Assembly (NCBI GenBank): GCA_964645705.1 | Contig: CAZYAB010000004.1 | Span: forward strand, 62,001 to 126,000 | Reading direction: 5' to 3' | Length of the DNA stretch: 64,000 bases | Source: CAXGTL01 sp964645705 | GTDB lineage: Archaea > Nanobdellota > Nanobdellia > Woesearchaeales > CAXGTL01 | Part shown: positions 41,707 to 49,208 of the stretch, piece after piece | How the letters are laid out: each line of letters begins with the position of its first letter | How positions within the stretch are numbered: position 1 is the first letter of the stretch | The notes under the pieces: generated by a model | What the model saw: only the letters and a program-made list of their open reading frames with translations | Databases searched by the model: none | What the model was told of the DNA's origin: nothing | Position numbers and translations under genes: made by a program

Positions 41707-41791
41707 GTATTAAATTTTGGAGAAGGAGTATATAAATGTTGTGAAAAAAATAAATAAAAAAACAAATAAAAAAATAAATAAAAAAGAATGT
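41707..41791. repeat. A-rich AAATAAA low-complexity spacer
   Basis: The spacer after radA and before the presenilin-type gene holds several tandem AAATAAA units (about 41748-41783). Read from radA on the minus strand it gives T-rich runs suited to archaeal oligo-T termination. AGTATATAAAT near 41729 could be the TATA region for the presenilin gene. Confidence 0.4.
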
Positions 41792-42874
41792 TTACACATC
41801 CTTTAAACCAGTAGTCTCTAAGTAAAAATTACATTCACCGTCAGGCATGTTAGGCGAATCAATTAACTTAGCCACTCTTGACCCTTTCTTACCTTTCCTC
41901 AGATAAATCCTAAATGTTGATGCGTGCGCAACTATGTTTCCACCAACAGCTTTTGTTGGATCACCAAAAAACTGTGCAGGATCAGATTGAACTTGGTTTG
42001 TCACATAAACACAAATATTATTCATGTCAGCTAACTTAAGCAAAACATGCATGTGTTTATTCAACTTTTGCTGACGTTCAGCTAAAGTCCCACGTCCTAT
42101 AAATTCTGCTCTAAAATGTGCTGTTAATGAATCAACAATCACTAGTTTTACATTAAGTCCTTGGTTTTTGATCAAATCTTCAACTTTTTCAGCAAGCAAC
42201 ATCTGATGATCACTATTATAAGCTCTTGCTACTTTGATGTTCTTAAGAACTTTTTCAACATCAATTCCAAGTCCATTAGCAATCTCTTTTATTCTTTCTG
42301 GTCTAAATGTATTTTCTGTGTCAATGTAAACAGCCACTGCATCTTCTTCATCAAGAAGTTGTGTTGTAACTGATAAAATATGTCCTATTTGTGTTTTCCC
42401 AGAACCATATTCTCCAAAACATTCAGTAATTGCCCCTGTTTCAAATCCACCACCAACTAGTTTATTAAAACTTTCAGAACTAGTTGATATCTTTCTAACC
42501 AGTTCTCTTTTCTTAAGTATATCTTCGCCTGATTGAAAACCCATGTTACAATTATTACGCGCTGCATTTATTACTTTTCTAGCTGCAGTCTCTGACATGC
42601 CAGTTGCTTCTACAAGCTCACCAGGTGTTGCAACAGCTACTGCAATTACATCACTAAAACCACCATCTTTCAATTTTTCGATTGTTGCAGGGCCAACTCC
42701 TGGCAAATCATTTAGTGTGAATTCTTTTTCTGCTTTTTCTTTTTTTGATTCAAGTTTTTCATCCATTTTCTTTTTTGCATAATTCCTTTTTATTATTCTA
42801 TTTTTTATTTTTTCTTTTTTATCTACCATCTGTTCAGGTAGAATTTCATCAGATTTTATTGTTTTAGATATCAT
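41792..42874 (-). CDS. radA: RadA recombinase
   Basis: Archaeal RecA/Rad51 homologue of 360 residues that forms filaments on single-stranded DNA for strand exchange. The N-terminal helix-hairpin-helix domain (LNDLPGVGPATIEKL near 53) is followed by the ATPase core with Walker A GEYGSGKTQ near 153 and Walker B LVIVDSLTAHFRAEF near 250. GAGGTGAT four bases before the ATG at 42874 sets the start. An N-terminal lysine-rich extension of about 45 residues precedes the domain. It is downstream of a small PC4-like gene and an RPA gene on the same strand, a recombination/replication group. Confidence 0.96.
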   Translation of the reverse strand: MISKTIKSDEILPEQMVDKKEKIKNRIIKRNYAKKKMDEKLESKKEKAEKEFTLNDLPGVGPATIEKLKDGGFSDVIAVAVATPGELVEATGMSETAARKVINAARNNCNMGFQSGEDILKKRELVRKISTSSESFNKLVGGGFETGAITECFGEYGSGKTQIGHILSVTTQLLDEEDAVAVYIDTENTFRPERIKEIANGLGIDVEKVLKNIKVARAYNSDHQMLLAEKVEDLIKNQGLNVKLVIVDSLTAHFRAEFIGRGTLAERQQKLNKHMHVLLKLADMNNICVYVTNQVQSDPAQFFGDPTKAVGGNIVAHASTFRIYLRKGKKGSRVAKLIDSPNMPDGECNFYLETTGLKDV

Positions 42875-42910
42875 AAATATCACCTCATATATATTTTTTG
42901 TTGTTATTGA

Positions 42911-42942
42911 TTATGAAACTGCTGCCACAAACAGTCTCATAA
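42911..42942 (-). other. Stem-loop between the PC4-like gene and radA
   Basis: Arms TTATGAAACTG and CAGTCTCATAA form an 11-bp stem with one G-U (or mismatch) around a 10-base loop, 8 bp after the stop of the PC4-like gene. It may act in termination or mRNA processing ahead of the radA promoter. It does not share the joining bases of the three-copy RNA family. Confidence 0.45.
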
Positions 42943-42950
42943 CGACTGCC

Positions 42951-43220
42951 TTAAGCAGCTGCATCCTCCCCAACTCCTTTCAGAGTTAGGTATTCAAACG
43001 CTTTGCTAAGAACAACAACAGCTTTTGGTAAATCATTAATCCTTAAAGAATTAGTTGACTTCCAATCACCATTCTTATCCTTGTATCTTCTGTCAAAACT
43101 TACAGTTCTGTATTCTGTAGCTTCGCCAGTTGTTTTGTTTGTACCTTGGTTTCTCCATACAGTTACATTTATTGCACCTGTGGAAAACCTTTTTTCAGGT
43201 AGATTAGATAGTTCTTCCAT
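42951..43220 (-). CDS. Small PC4-like putative nucleic-acid-binding protein
   Basis: Protein of 89 residues with a beta-rich core: KRFSTGAINVTVWRNQG, YRTVSFDRRYKDKNGDWKS, then LRINDLPKAVVVLSKAFEYL. The four-strand plus helix pattern and the basic, aromatic face resemble PC4/YdbC-type single-stranded DNA-binding coactivators; this is a fold guess by eye. It is placed between RPA and RadA genes, which fits a single-stranded DNA role. GGAGGTGGTTCTA precedes the ATG at 43220; the ATG at 43235 overlaps this site. The C-terminal GVGEDAAA tail is acidic and flexible. Confidence 0.65.
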   Translation of the reverse strand: MEELSNLPEKRFSTGAINVTVWRNQGTNKTTGEATEYRTVSFDRRYKDKNGDWKSTNSLRINDLPKAVVVLSKAFEYLTLKGVGEDAAA

Positions 43221-43281
43221 TAGAACCACCTCCATTGCTTTCGCATTTTATTTCAGCATCTCCTTGATTATGCACAACTAT

Positions 43282-43394
43282 GGATGGAACTGTCGCCAGT
43301 TTGGCAAGTGAACCAATATTATTCATTGTCAAACTTCATTGATGCTCCATTCAATTTGCAGAGATTGGAGCAGGTGAACGAGGCAGTTCCATCC
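43282..43394 (+). ncRNA. Structured RNA of a three-member unknown family, copy 3
   Basis: The closing stem (43282-43292 with 43384-43394) is a perfect 11 bp and can extend by U-G and C-G. It is followed by hairpin GCC-AGUUU-GGC (43295-43305), AAGUGA, an ACC/GGU-closed element (43312-43314 with 43373-43375) containing a GCUCCA/UGGAGC hairpin, and GAACGA. ACUUCAUUGAUGCUC inside the third element matches the copy at 60343 (ACUUCAUUGGUGCUC). It lies in a 362-bp spacer between two minus-strand genes. On the minus strand a TATA region at 43442-43451 lies upstream, so transcription as part of a minus-strand leader cannot be excluded, but the kink-turn-like bases favour plus. Confidence 0.75.
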
Positions 43395-43582
43395 TGGTGC
43401 CAGAGATGGGAGGAAACTTTTGAATTCAAAAAAGTCCTTACTATATATAATACATAAACTCCTTTATAAGTTTCACACGCACATGTCCAGTGACCACTGA
43501 GAATGAGCATAGAGCTTGTATTGCTAGAATTTGATAGAATAAGGTCAGTGGACACACTTTTGAAAGTGTCCACTGATAAGAA
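43395..43582. other. Spacer between structured RNA copy 3 and the RPA gene
   Basis: Holds TATA-like TATATATAAT (43442-43451) and CTTTATAAG (43461-43469), readable toward the PC4-like gene. AGTGGACAC and GTGTCCACT (43546-43554 and 43567-43575) form a 9-bp hairpin with a 12-base spacer just after the RPA stop, a likely terminator or processing hairpin. GTGACCACT near 43490-43498 partly repeats it. Confidence 0.4.
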
Positions 43583-44587
43583 TTATTTTTGTGTTTGTTC
43601 AATCTCTTTATCAAGTGCTTTTATTTCTTTATCAACATCAATATTAGTAAAAACAAGATTAGCATTAAACTCAAGCCTATCAAACATCTCATTTTTACGT
43701 GCTCTACCAATGAATTTAATAATAGTCCCTAATAATTTATTTTTTTCATCAACAAATGCATTAGGATCATCTTTATACACCAGCATCTGATTTTCATCAA
43801 TACTCAATAATTTAAGAGCTTGATTTCTAAAACAAGTGATACGAATAGTTTCAGAACCATCATCTAAATGTAGATTAACTAAATAACCATATTTAGGCTG
43901 AACACTTCCATGCACCTCACAATTAAAATTACCTTCTAAAAGCTTTGCCCTCTTTCCACATTTAGGACAAATCTCATAAAACCTAGGATCATAAACTTGT
44001 ACAATGGTTCCTATTAATTCTATATTTTCATCCCCGTCTTGAAGATCAATGACCTTTTTTCTTTTTGATGTAAATGTTTTGACTTCTCCAATACTTTCGC
44101 CTTCAGGATTAACAATTATTTTTGAATTATCATTAAGATGCACTTCCACTCTATTATTATTTTCTCTTGCATAACCAGAAACAATCTTCACAATATCCTC
44201 TTCTTTAATATTCTTAAGATGTTCAGTCATTGCATGCCAAGCAGTAATTCTTATTGAACCTGTTTCATCAGCAATTATAAATGACCCAACTTTTCCTTTA
44301 TGTTCTCCAGTATCAAATTCATTTATATTAAATACTCTTTGAACCTTGCCAACTGTTTCAACATTACGCATTCCAGCAAGGATATTTTTTATTTGTAATT
44401 TTCCAGATACTTCTTCAAACAATTTAACCCCTAATTCATTAGCAACTATGTGTGCAGCACCTTCTTTAGAAATATATCCTGCTAATGCTTGCATTTTTTC
44501 ATCAATTTTCTTATTAATATCTTCTAAAGAAAGGCTTGTTTTTTGTTTGATTTTATCTATTATTTGATTTACAGGCATTTTTATCAT
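43583..44587 (-). CDS. Replication protein A (RPA41-like) single-stranded DNA-binding protein
   Basis: Protein of 334 residues with OB-folds at about 70-165 (VGKVQRVFNINEFDTGEHKG, then FIIADETGSIRITAWH) and about 185-300, and a zinc site CPKCGKRAKLLEGNFNCEVHG near 218. This is the layout of archaeal RPA41/RPA1-like proteins protecting single-stranded DNA. The N-terminal helices (about 1-60) resemble the domain seen before OB-folds in archaeal RPA. AGGTGA precedes the ATG. It sits upstream of the PC4-like and radA genes. Confidence 0.88.
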   Translation of the reverse strand: MIKMPVNQIIDKIKQKTSLSLEDINKKIDEKMQALAGYISKEGAAHIVANELGVKLFEEVSGKLQIKNILAGMRNVETVGKVQRVFNINEFDTGEHKGKVGSFIIADETGSIRITAWHAMTEHLKNIKEEDIVKIVSGYARENNNRVEVHLNDNSKIIVNPEGESIGEVKTFTSKRKKVIDLQDGDENIELIGTIVQVYDPRFYEICPKCGKRAKLLEGNFNCEVHGSVQPKYGYLVNLHLDDGSETIRITCFRNQALKLLSIDENQMLVYKDDPNAFVDEKNKLLGTIIKFIGRARKNEMFDRLEFNANLVFTNIDVDKEIKALDKEIEQTQK

Positions 44588-44691
44588 ATTTTTTCACCTA
44601 ATTTGTTATTTTTTTATTATGATTCTATGACATTTATTACCTATTTATATACTTTTATATAATATATTAGATGTATAGAAGTATAGTCTTA
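44588..44691. promoter_or_regulatory. RPA promoter region and end of the surface-protein block
   Basis: A 104-bp spacer. ATTTATATACTTTTATATAA (about 44643-44662), read toward the RPA gene, supplies TATA candidates about 55 bp upstream of its ATG. No gene was seen. Confidence 0.35.
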
Positions 44692-46536
44692 TTATGTGGT
44701 AGTTATTGGGATTTTTATTGATTTAACAGCATCTCTTGACAATTCTTGTAATTGATTATCAAATATATCTTCTGCAACAACAGCATAGTAATATGTAAAT
44801 CCTGGTTGAACTAGTTCATCAGAATAATAATTTTCATTAGAGTCTCTAATCACATTAATAATCTCTGCTTCGCGTACATCTGTGAATGGCACATTACTTC
44901 TATAGATATTGTATGATTTGACATCTTTGATACCTTTATTTGCTAAAGTAGTCCAAGTTATTTCAATGTAATTATAATTAGATATTTTTCTATAATTTAA
45001 TTCAGTATCTGTTATTTCAATTGGAGCAGCATTATCAGGAACATATAGCGAAAAATCAATATCTGGTATTTCACCAAATATGAATTTTTTATCACTTTTA
45101 TAACAAAAATTAACCATTCTTTCTTTGTAAAAATTATCTGACATTTTTTTTATTTTTTCATTACAAGTTCCTATTTTTATTTTTTCTTCATATTCCTTTT
45201 TATTAATTATATCTATGCATACTTTAACAAAATTGTCATAAGAACAATTTTCTAATAAATAATTTGAAAAATTAACAGCTTTTCTATAATCATCTAAATT
45301 ATAATCAACTATTACACTAAAAGAGGGTTTTATTTTGTATATATTTTCTCTTTTCTCCTTTTTTTCCAAATAATTATTCTTTATTTCTATTAGACCATGA
45401 TTTTCACATTCTTTTAAAAGATTATATGATGATTTAGATACTGTATCAGAATTATATTTTGATTTACATCCATCATTTTTTATTTTCATACCATATTCCT
45501 GTAAATAACATAAAGGACTCTTTCCTCTTCCTTTCAAAACATCATTATAATTATCATAAACATAAAAACCCAATTCTTTATTTGAATTTGCAATTGTTTC
45601 GCCTTTATTTACAGGCAAACCTTCGGTCACACCAATTTCAGATAAATGTGTATAAGCAGTATAAAGGTCTTCTTCTTCATGTTTAATAACAATGAAATTG
45701 CCGTGTTCAGAATCACATTCAAAATCATTATAACAAAAATAGCCAATATCAAAAACAATTCCCTTTTCAACAGCGACCACAATAGATCCTGTATTAACTG
45801 ATATTTTTATTCCATCATTAGGACTTTTTGCATACCCATAATAACCATAACAAGAAACAAGTTCACCATCATCAACAGGCCAAGCATAGTCAAATTTTCT
45901 TTTATGGATTATGTCTTTATTTTTGTCCTCATCAACTGTTTTTTTTTGAATAACTAATGTATCTATGTTTATTGTAATTGGGTTTGTTGCTTTTGCATTG
46001 AACTTAATTTTCTTTTTTGTATTATCACTAAAATCTGTTTCATTTATTTCTTTGATATCAAATTCATGATTATCTACTTCAAATCCCTCTTTTTCTAAGA
46101 ATTTATTGAATCTTTTATTGAATGTTTTACTAAATTCTTTTTTTAAATTTGAAATATCCTCTTTTCTTTCATCATCACCATTATATTCTATAGGAAAACA
46201 TTTTCTGACTTTATGATGATCATCTTCTTGTTTTTTTGTCCACATATTTATGCCATTATACTTATCACAATCTGATTTATCCCAGCCAGCTTGTTTATTT
46301 AGTTCTATTACATTTTTATAAAAATTGTATTCACCTAATTTTTCTATTTGATATATTATCTTTTCTCCTTCTTGATAACTATCCATTATCTTTGTTTGTT
46401 TTTCACCTATTTCAACTTCACCTAATGATCCTTGTTTTTGATTAATGATTATAATTCCGCTTGTTAAAGAAGCAAAAGCTACTAAAAGCAATATTATATT
46501 ATATACCAATGCTTTTTTATTTTTCTTATTTCTCAT
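44692..46536 (-). CDS. Membrane-anchored degenerate M23/LytM-like protein with Fn3 domain
   Basis: Protein of 614 residues. One N-terminal membrane span (about 9-27, VYNIILLLVAFASLTSG) leaves the rest outside. A LytM/M23 fold lies near 225-345: DDGELVSCYGYYGYAKSP, NDGIKIS, FIVIKHEEEDLYTAYTHLSEIG. The zinc-binding H-x3-D is NDGIK instead of HxGID, and the final H-x-H is reduced to THLS and FYVYD, so catalysis is doubtful. The C-terminal about 100 residues look like a fibronectin type III domain (YIEITWTTLANKG, YNIYRSN, YYYAVVAEDIF). It is the downstream end of a minus-strand group and overlaps the previous gene by 11 bp. It may bind a wall polymer rather than cut it. Confidence 0.7.
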   Translation of the reverse strand: MRNKKNKKALVYNIILLLVAFASLTSGIIIINQKQGSLGEVEIGEKQTKIMDSYQEGEKIIYQIEKLGEYNFYKNVIELNKQAGWDKSDCDKYNGINMWTKKQEDDHHKVRKCFPIEYNGDDERKEDISNLKKEFSKTFNKRFNKFLEKEGFEVDNHEFDIKEINETDFSDNTKKKIKFNAKATNPITINIDTLVIQKKTVDEDKNKDIIHKRKFDYAWPVDDGELVSCYGYYGYAKSPNDGIKISVNTGSIVVAVEKGIVFDIGYFCYNDFECDSEHGNFIVIKHEEEDLYTAYTHLSEIGVTEGLPVNKGETIANSNKELGFYVYDNYNDVLKGRGKSPLCYLQEYGMKIKNDGCKSKYNSDTVSKSSYNLLKECENHGLIEIKNNYLEKKEKRENIYKIKPSFSVIVDYNLDDYRKAVNFSNYLLENCSYDNFVKVCIDIINKKEYEEKIKIGTCNEKIKKMSDNFYKERMVNFCYKSDKKFIFGEIPDIDFSLYVPDNAAPIEITDTELNYRKISNYNYIEITWTTLANKGIKDVKSYNIYRSNVPFTDVREAEIINVIRDSNENYYSDELVQPGFTYYYAVVAEDIFDNQLQELSRDAVKSIKIPITTT

Positions 46537-47272
46537 TTTTATTTTTTTGGCAAACCCAGACTATTGTTTCTTCTTTAAATTTCTCAAGATTATGCATAGG
46601 AACACTTATTTCATTGCATGAAAATTTGCTCATGTCTGTTCCTGTATCTTTTGGAAGGTTTATAACAATGTCTAATACTTCAGGATTCATTTGTGGTTTA
46701 TCAAAGCCAATCTTTTGAATATTTTGTTTTAATTTTTCCTGCTCAGTCCAATATTCTTCCTCAGCGCCGCTTTCTGGTGTGTAATAATCAGTTCTTTGTG
46801 GTATTATTGTTTGACCTTTTGAAAGATCAACCATTCTTTGTTCATAATCATAACTTGCAGCAACAAATGTTTGTTTATCATGTCTTTCAAGAATGTCCTT
46901 TGTTTCAGATATAAGATGTTTACAACTATTTAATTCTAGATATCTATCATAACTTGGATAATAATCAGAACAAATAAGTCTTTTGCCATCTTTTTTTAAG
47001 TTCATGATATTTTCTTCATTTTTTATGATTAAGTCGTCCATTGTTCTTTCTGTGTCTAAATAAGTTGTTGGTGTTTTTAAATAATTTAAAAGAACAGAAT
47101 TAGTATTCAATTCTTTTGCATTTATATTGACAACTCCTCTTGCTTGACCAGCTGAGATCCTAAGAAAAACAAAAAATAAAGATAACATAAAAGCTAGCAT
47201 AATGTATGAATAAGTGTCAACAATAGTATCACCTATTGTTGCTTTCTTTTTTCTAAACATTTTTTTAGCCAT
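46526..47272 (-). CDS. Single-span surface protein, 248 residues
   Basis: N-terminus MAKKMFRKKKATIGDTIVD followed by a hydrophobic helix (about 22-42, YIMLAFMLSLFFVFL), then a polar domain assumed to be external, with cysteines near 99, 117, 220 and 241. The K-K-x-T beginning recalls pilin-like class III N-termini but lacks the usual glycine/alanine cleavage context. It overlaps the genes on both sides by 8-11 bp and so belongs to a tight operon with the M23-like protein. No family was recognised. Confidence 0.65.
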   Translation of the reverse strand: MAKKMFRKKKATIGDTIVDTYSYIMLAFMLSLFFVFLRISAGQARGVVNINAKELNTNSVLLNYLKTPTTYLDTERTMDDLIIKNEENIMNLKKDGKRLICSDYYPSYDRYLELNSCKHLISETKDILERHDKQTFVAASYDYEQRMVDLSKGQTIIPQRTDYYTPESGAEEEYWTEQEKLKQNIQKIGFDKPQMNPEVLDIVINLPKDTGTDMSKFSCNEISVPMHNLEKFKEETIVWVCQKNKNEK

Positions 47273-47798
47273 TTAATGTACCCACTTCTATTATTATTTT
47301 TCCAGGATAATGTTTATAATTATGAACAAATATGACATCGAATTCTTTTTTAAGTATATATGATCCCCCAGGACCTTTTAAATTCTGTAACGGTTCTAGG
47401 TAATCAAAGAATTGTTCATTAAAATGTATTACTTGTTCTTTTTGTCCTTTATAATTTTCTACATCATTAAATAAGTATTTTATTCTTGCACCTAAGTATA
47501 AAGTTTCTTCAGGATCACCAAAAGACAATTTCTTGTTTATTCTGTCTTCAACATCACTGAGATTGCTTATGTCTAATAAAAATGGTTGAACTTTTTCAAT
47601 TTCTTTATCATAATAAGATAAACCATCCCCAGAATATAACAATATGTTTGGAAATAATTCTGTTTCCATTTCTTTTGCATCAACTTTTGACACAATAAAT
47701 GAGTTTATTAAAAGAACAATAGAGAACACCACAACGATTGTGTAGAATATTCTAGGAACATAGTGCAAAAAACTTAGTGATATTTGTGCTTTTTTCAT
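47265..47798 (-). CDS. Single-span surface protein, 177 residues, pilin-like N-terminus
   Basis: Begins MKKAQISLSFLHYVPRIFY with a hydrophobic helix to about residue 34, as in type IV pilin-like (class III) signal peptides where KKAQ precedes the helix. The remainder (about 40-177) is polar and beta-rich, ending GKIIIEVGTLNG. It lies 3 bp downstream of the next upstream gene and overlaps the following one. Likely membrane-anchored and external; function unknown. Confidence 0.65.
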   Translation of the reverse strand: MKKAQISLSFLHYVPRIFYTIVVVFSIVLLINSFIVSKVDAKEMETELFPNILLYSGDGLSYYDKEIEKVQPFLLDISNLSDVEDRINKKLSFGDPEETLYLGARIKYLFNDVENYKGQKEQVIHFNEQFFDYLEPLQNLKGPGGSYILKKEFDVIFVHNYKHYPGKIIIEVGTLNG

Positions 47799-47801
47799 TT
47801 T

Positions 47802-48209
47802 CTAGGTTATGATCAATTTCCCCTCTTTTTTATCAAAGAAAATTTTATCCTCTTGCCTAACAGTATAAGCAACATCTTGATCAGACATAAAAGGGTAATT
47901 TATTTTGAGCCTCTTACCTGCATCTTTGACATGTATTTTGTTTTTATCAAATTCAAATTCAAAATTAGATAATACTTTTTCTTTAGAAACATATGTGTAT
48001 TGAACATCGCCTGGCGCAGAATTAATAACAGTTGCAACCAGACCTATGTCTTTTTTTAAATAATTTTTTTCAAAAAGAGTATTATTTTTTACAGAAAATA
48101 AATAATCAGTCATGCCAATGCATATTATTGCTATCAAGATTAATTCAACTAATACAAACCATACTTCATAGTCAATGGCTTTCTTATTAAAGAGCCTCTT
48201 TTTTTTCAT
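47802..48209 (-). CDS. Single-span surface protein, 135 residues, pilin-like N-terminus
   Basis: MKKKRLFNKKAIDYEVWFVL leads into a membrane helix (about 17-36, VLVELILIAIICIGM). The external part is short and beta-rich (about 50-135). It is the first gene of the left arm of the minus-strand block, with a promoter in the divergent spacer 48210-48323 (TATA-like TATATATATAAT close to the ATG). Function unknown; the N-terminus links it to the other pilin-like proteins here. Confidence 0.65.
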   Translation of the reverse strand: MKKKRLFNKKAIDYEVWFVLVELILIAIICIGMTDYLFSVKNNTLFEKNYLKKDIGLVATVINSAPGDVQYTYVSKEKVLSNFEFEFDKNKIHVKDAGKRLKINYPFMSDQDVAYTVRQEDKIFFDKKEGKLIIT

Positions 48210-48323
48210 GATTATATATATATAATTCTTTCTTAGTATTTAAAATTAATGATGTTTTTAAGCATCTGTGTTTTACAGTATATTAATATTTATAAACAGC
48301 TTCATATTTGACACTTTCTTAGA
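48210..48323. promoter_or_regulatory. Divergent promoter between surface-protein operon and repeat-protein gene
   Basis: On the plus strand TATTTATAAACAG (about 48287-48299) lies about 27 bp before the ATG at 48324. On the minus strand the TATATATATAAT run near 48214-48225 and TTTAAAAATACT-like sequence near 48236-48246 serve the opposite gene. A small hairpin (GATG..TTTTTAAG..CATC, about 48252-48267) is present. Confidence 0.4.
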
Positions 48324-49190
48324 ATGACTTTATTTTGCCTAAATAAGCTTTATAATCATGTTAAAGATAATTTTAGAAATTATGTTTTTATTGGTTCCTT
48401 AAGTGTTTTTTTAGCAACCAATGTTTCTGTTTTAAATTCTTGGACTTTAGAAGACAGCATGAAATATATTGAACAACAACCTCCGGCACAAGTAATGACT
48501 AAAGAAGCAGAAGTAAAAAAAGAAACACAATCAGTAGAACCAGAAACACAAAAAACAAAACCAGAACCAAAAGAAGAATCACAATCCCTTGAACGTATAA
48601 TAAACATAAAAAACATTGATCCTGAGAGAATGACTTGTGGCGAATATGCCAAGTTTCTAATCCAACAAGGTTTGCCAAAAGAACATAGTTTTCTTTCATA
48701 TCTTAAAACTCAAATAGAGAATTCAAATGATTTAAAACTTTCTGAGTTAGAAATTGTAGGTTTTGGCGGAAATTCTGATATTTATTTGTTCTCTGTTTTT
48801 TGTAATGCAAAATCTTTTACTTTACAATATGGCTCAGGCAATTTAGAAAATCTTGATCCTAATGTTTTTAGAAAAGCAGAAACTGTTGTTCTTGATTATT
48901 CAAATATAATTGCAAATTTAGAGAATTTGAGCCCTACGCTATTTGAAAATACTATTAGATTATCATTTGAAGACACACACATTTCAGGCAATTTAGAAAA
49001 TATTCATCCTGACTTATTTGGAAATATTAAATATCTTAACTTTATTAATACTAAGATTACAGGCAATTTAGAAAATATTCATCCAGATTTATTTAGAAAT
49101 GCAGAAATTGTAGGTTTGTCTGGAACAAAAGTCACAGGCCCTTCAACAGGCATTGATCCTAAATTTAGAGGATATATCGCCAAAGATTAA
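48324..49190 (+). CDS. Secreted leucine-rich-repeat-like protein, 288 residues
   Basis: An N-terminal hydrophobic segment (about 20-40, FIGSLSVFLATNVSVLNSW) is a signal anchor. A proline/glutamate-rich linker follows (about 50-92), then a cap MTCGEYAKFLIQQG near 105. The C-terminus has about four repeats of roughly 25 residues with the pattern SGNLENIHPDLFxNAxxLxL. The same cap and repeats, and the identical end ITGPSTGIDPKF, occur in the next gene, so one arose from the other by duplication. Leucine-rich-repeat-like surfaces usually bind protein or carbohydrate (inference). Confidence 0.75.
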   Translation: MTLFCLNKLYNHVKDNFRNYVFIGSLSVFLATNVSVLNSWTLEDSMKYIEQQPPAQVMTKEAEVKKETQSVEPETQKTKPEPKEESQSLERIINIKNIDPERMTCGEYAKFLIQQGLPKEHSFLSYLKTQIENSNDLKLSELEIVGFGGNSDIYLFSVFCNAKSFTLQYGSGNLENLDPNVFRKAETVVLDYSNIIANLENLSPTLFENTIRLSFEDTHISGNLENIHPDLFGNIKYLNFINTKITGNLENIHPDLFRNAEIVGLSGTKVTGPSTGIDPKFRGYIAKD

Positions 49191-49208
49191 ATACCAAAAC
49201 TATCAAAA

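Noticed and set aside
43282..43394. Minus-strand CGUUCACC...GAAGU resemblance to the cyanobacterial glutamine (glnA) riboswitch
   Set aside because: Only short words match, the three-stem order differs and the class is not known from archaea.
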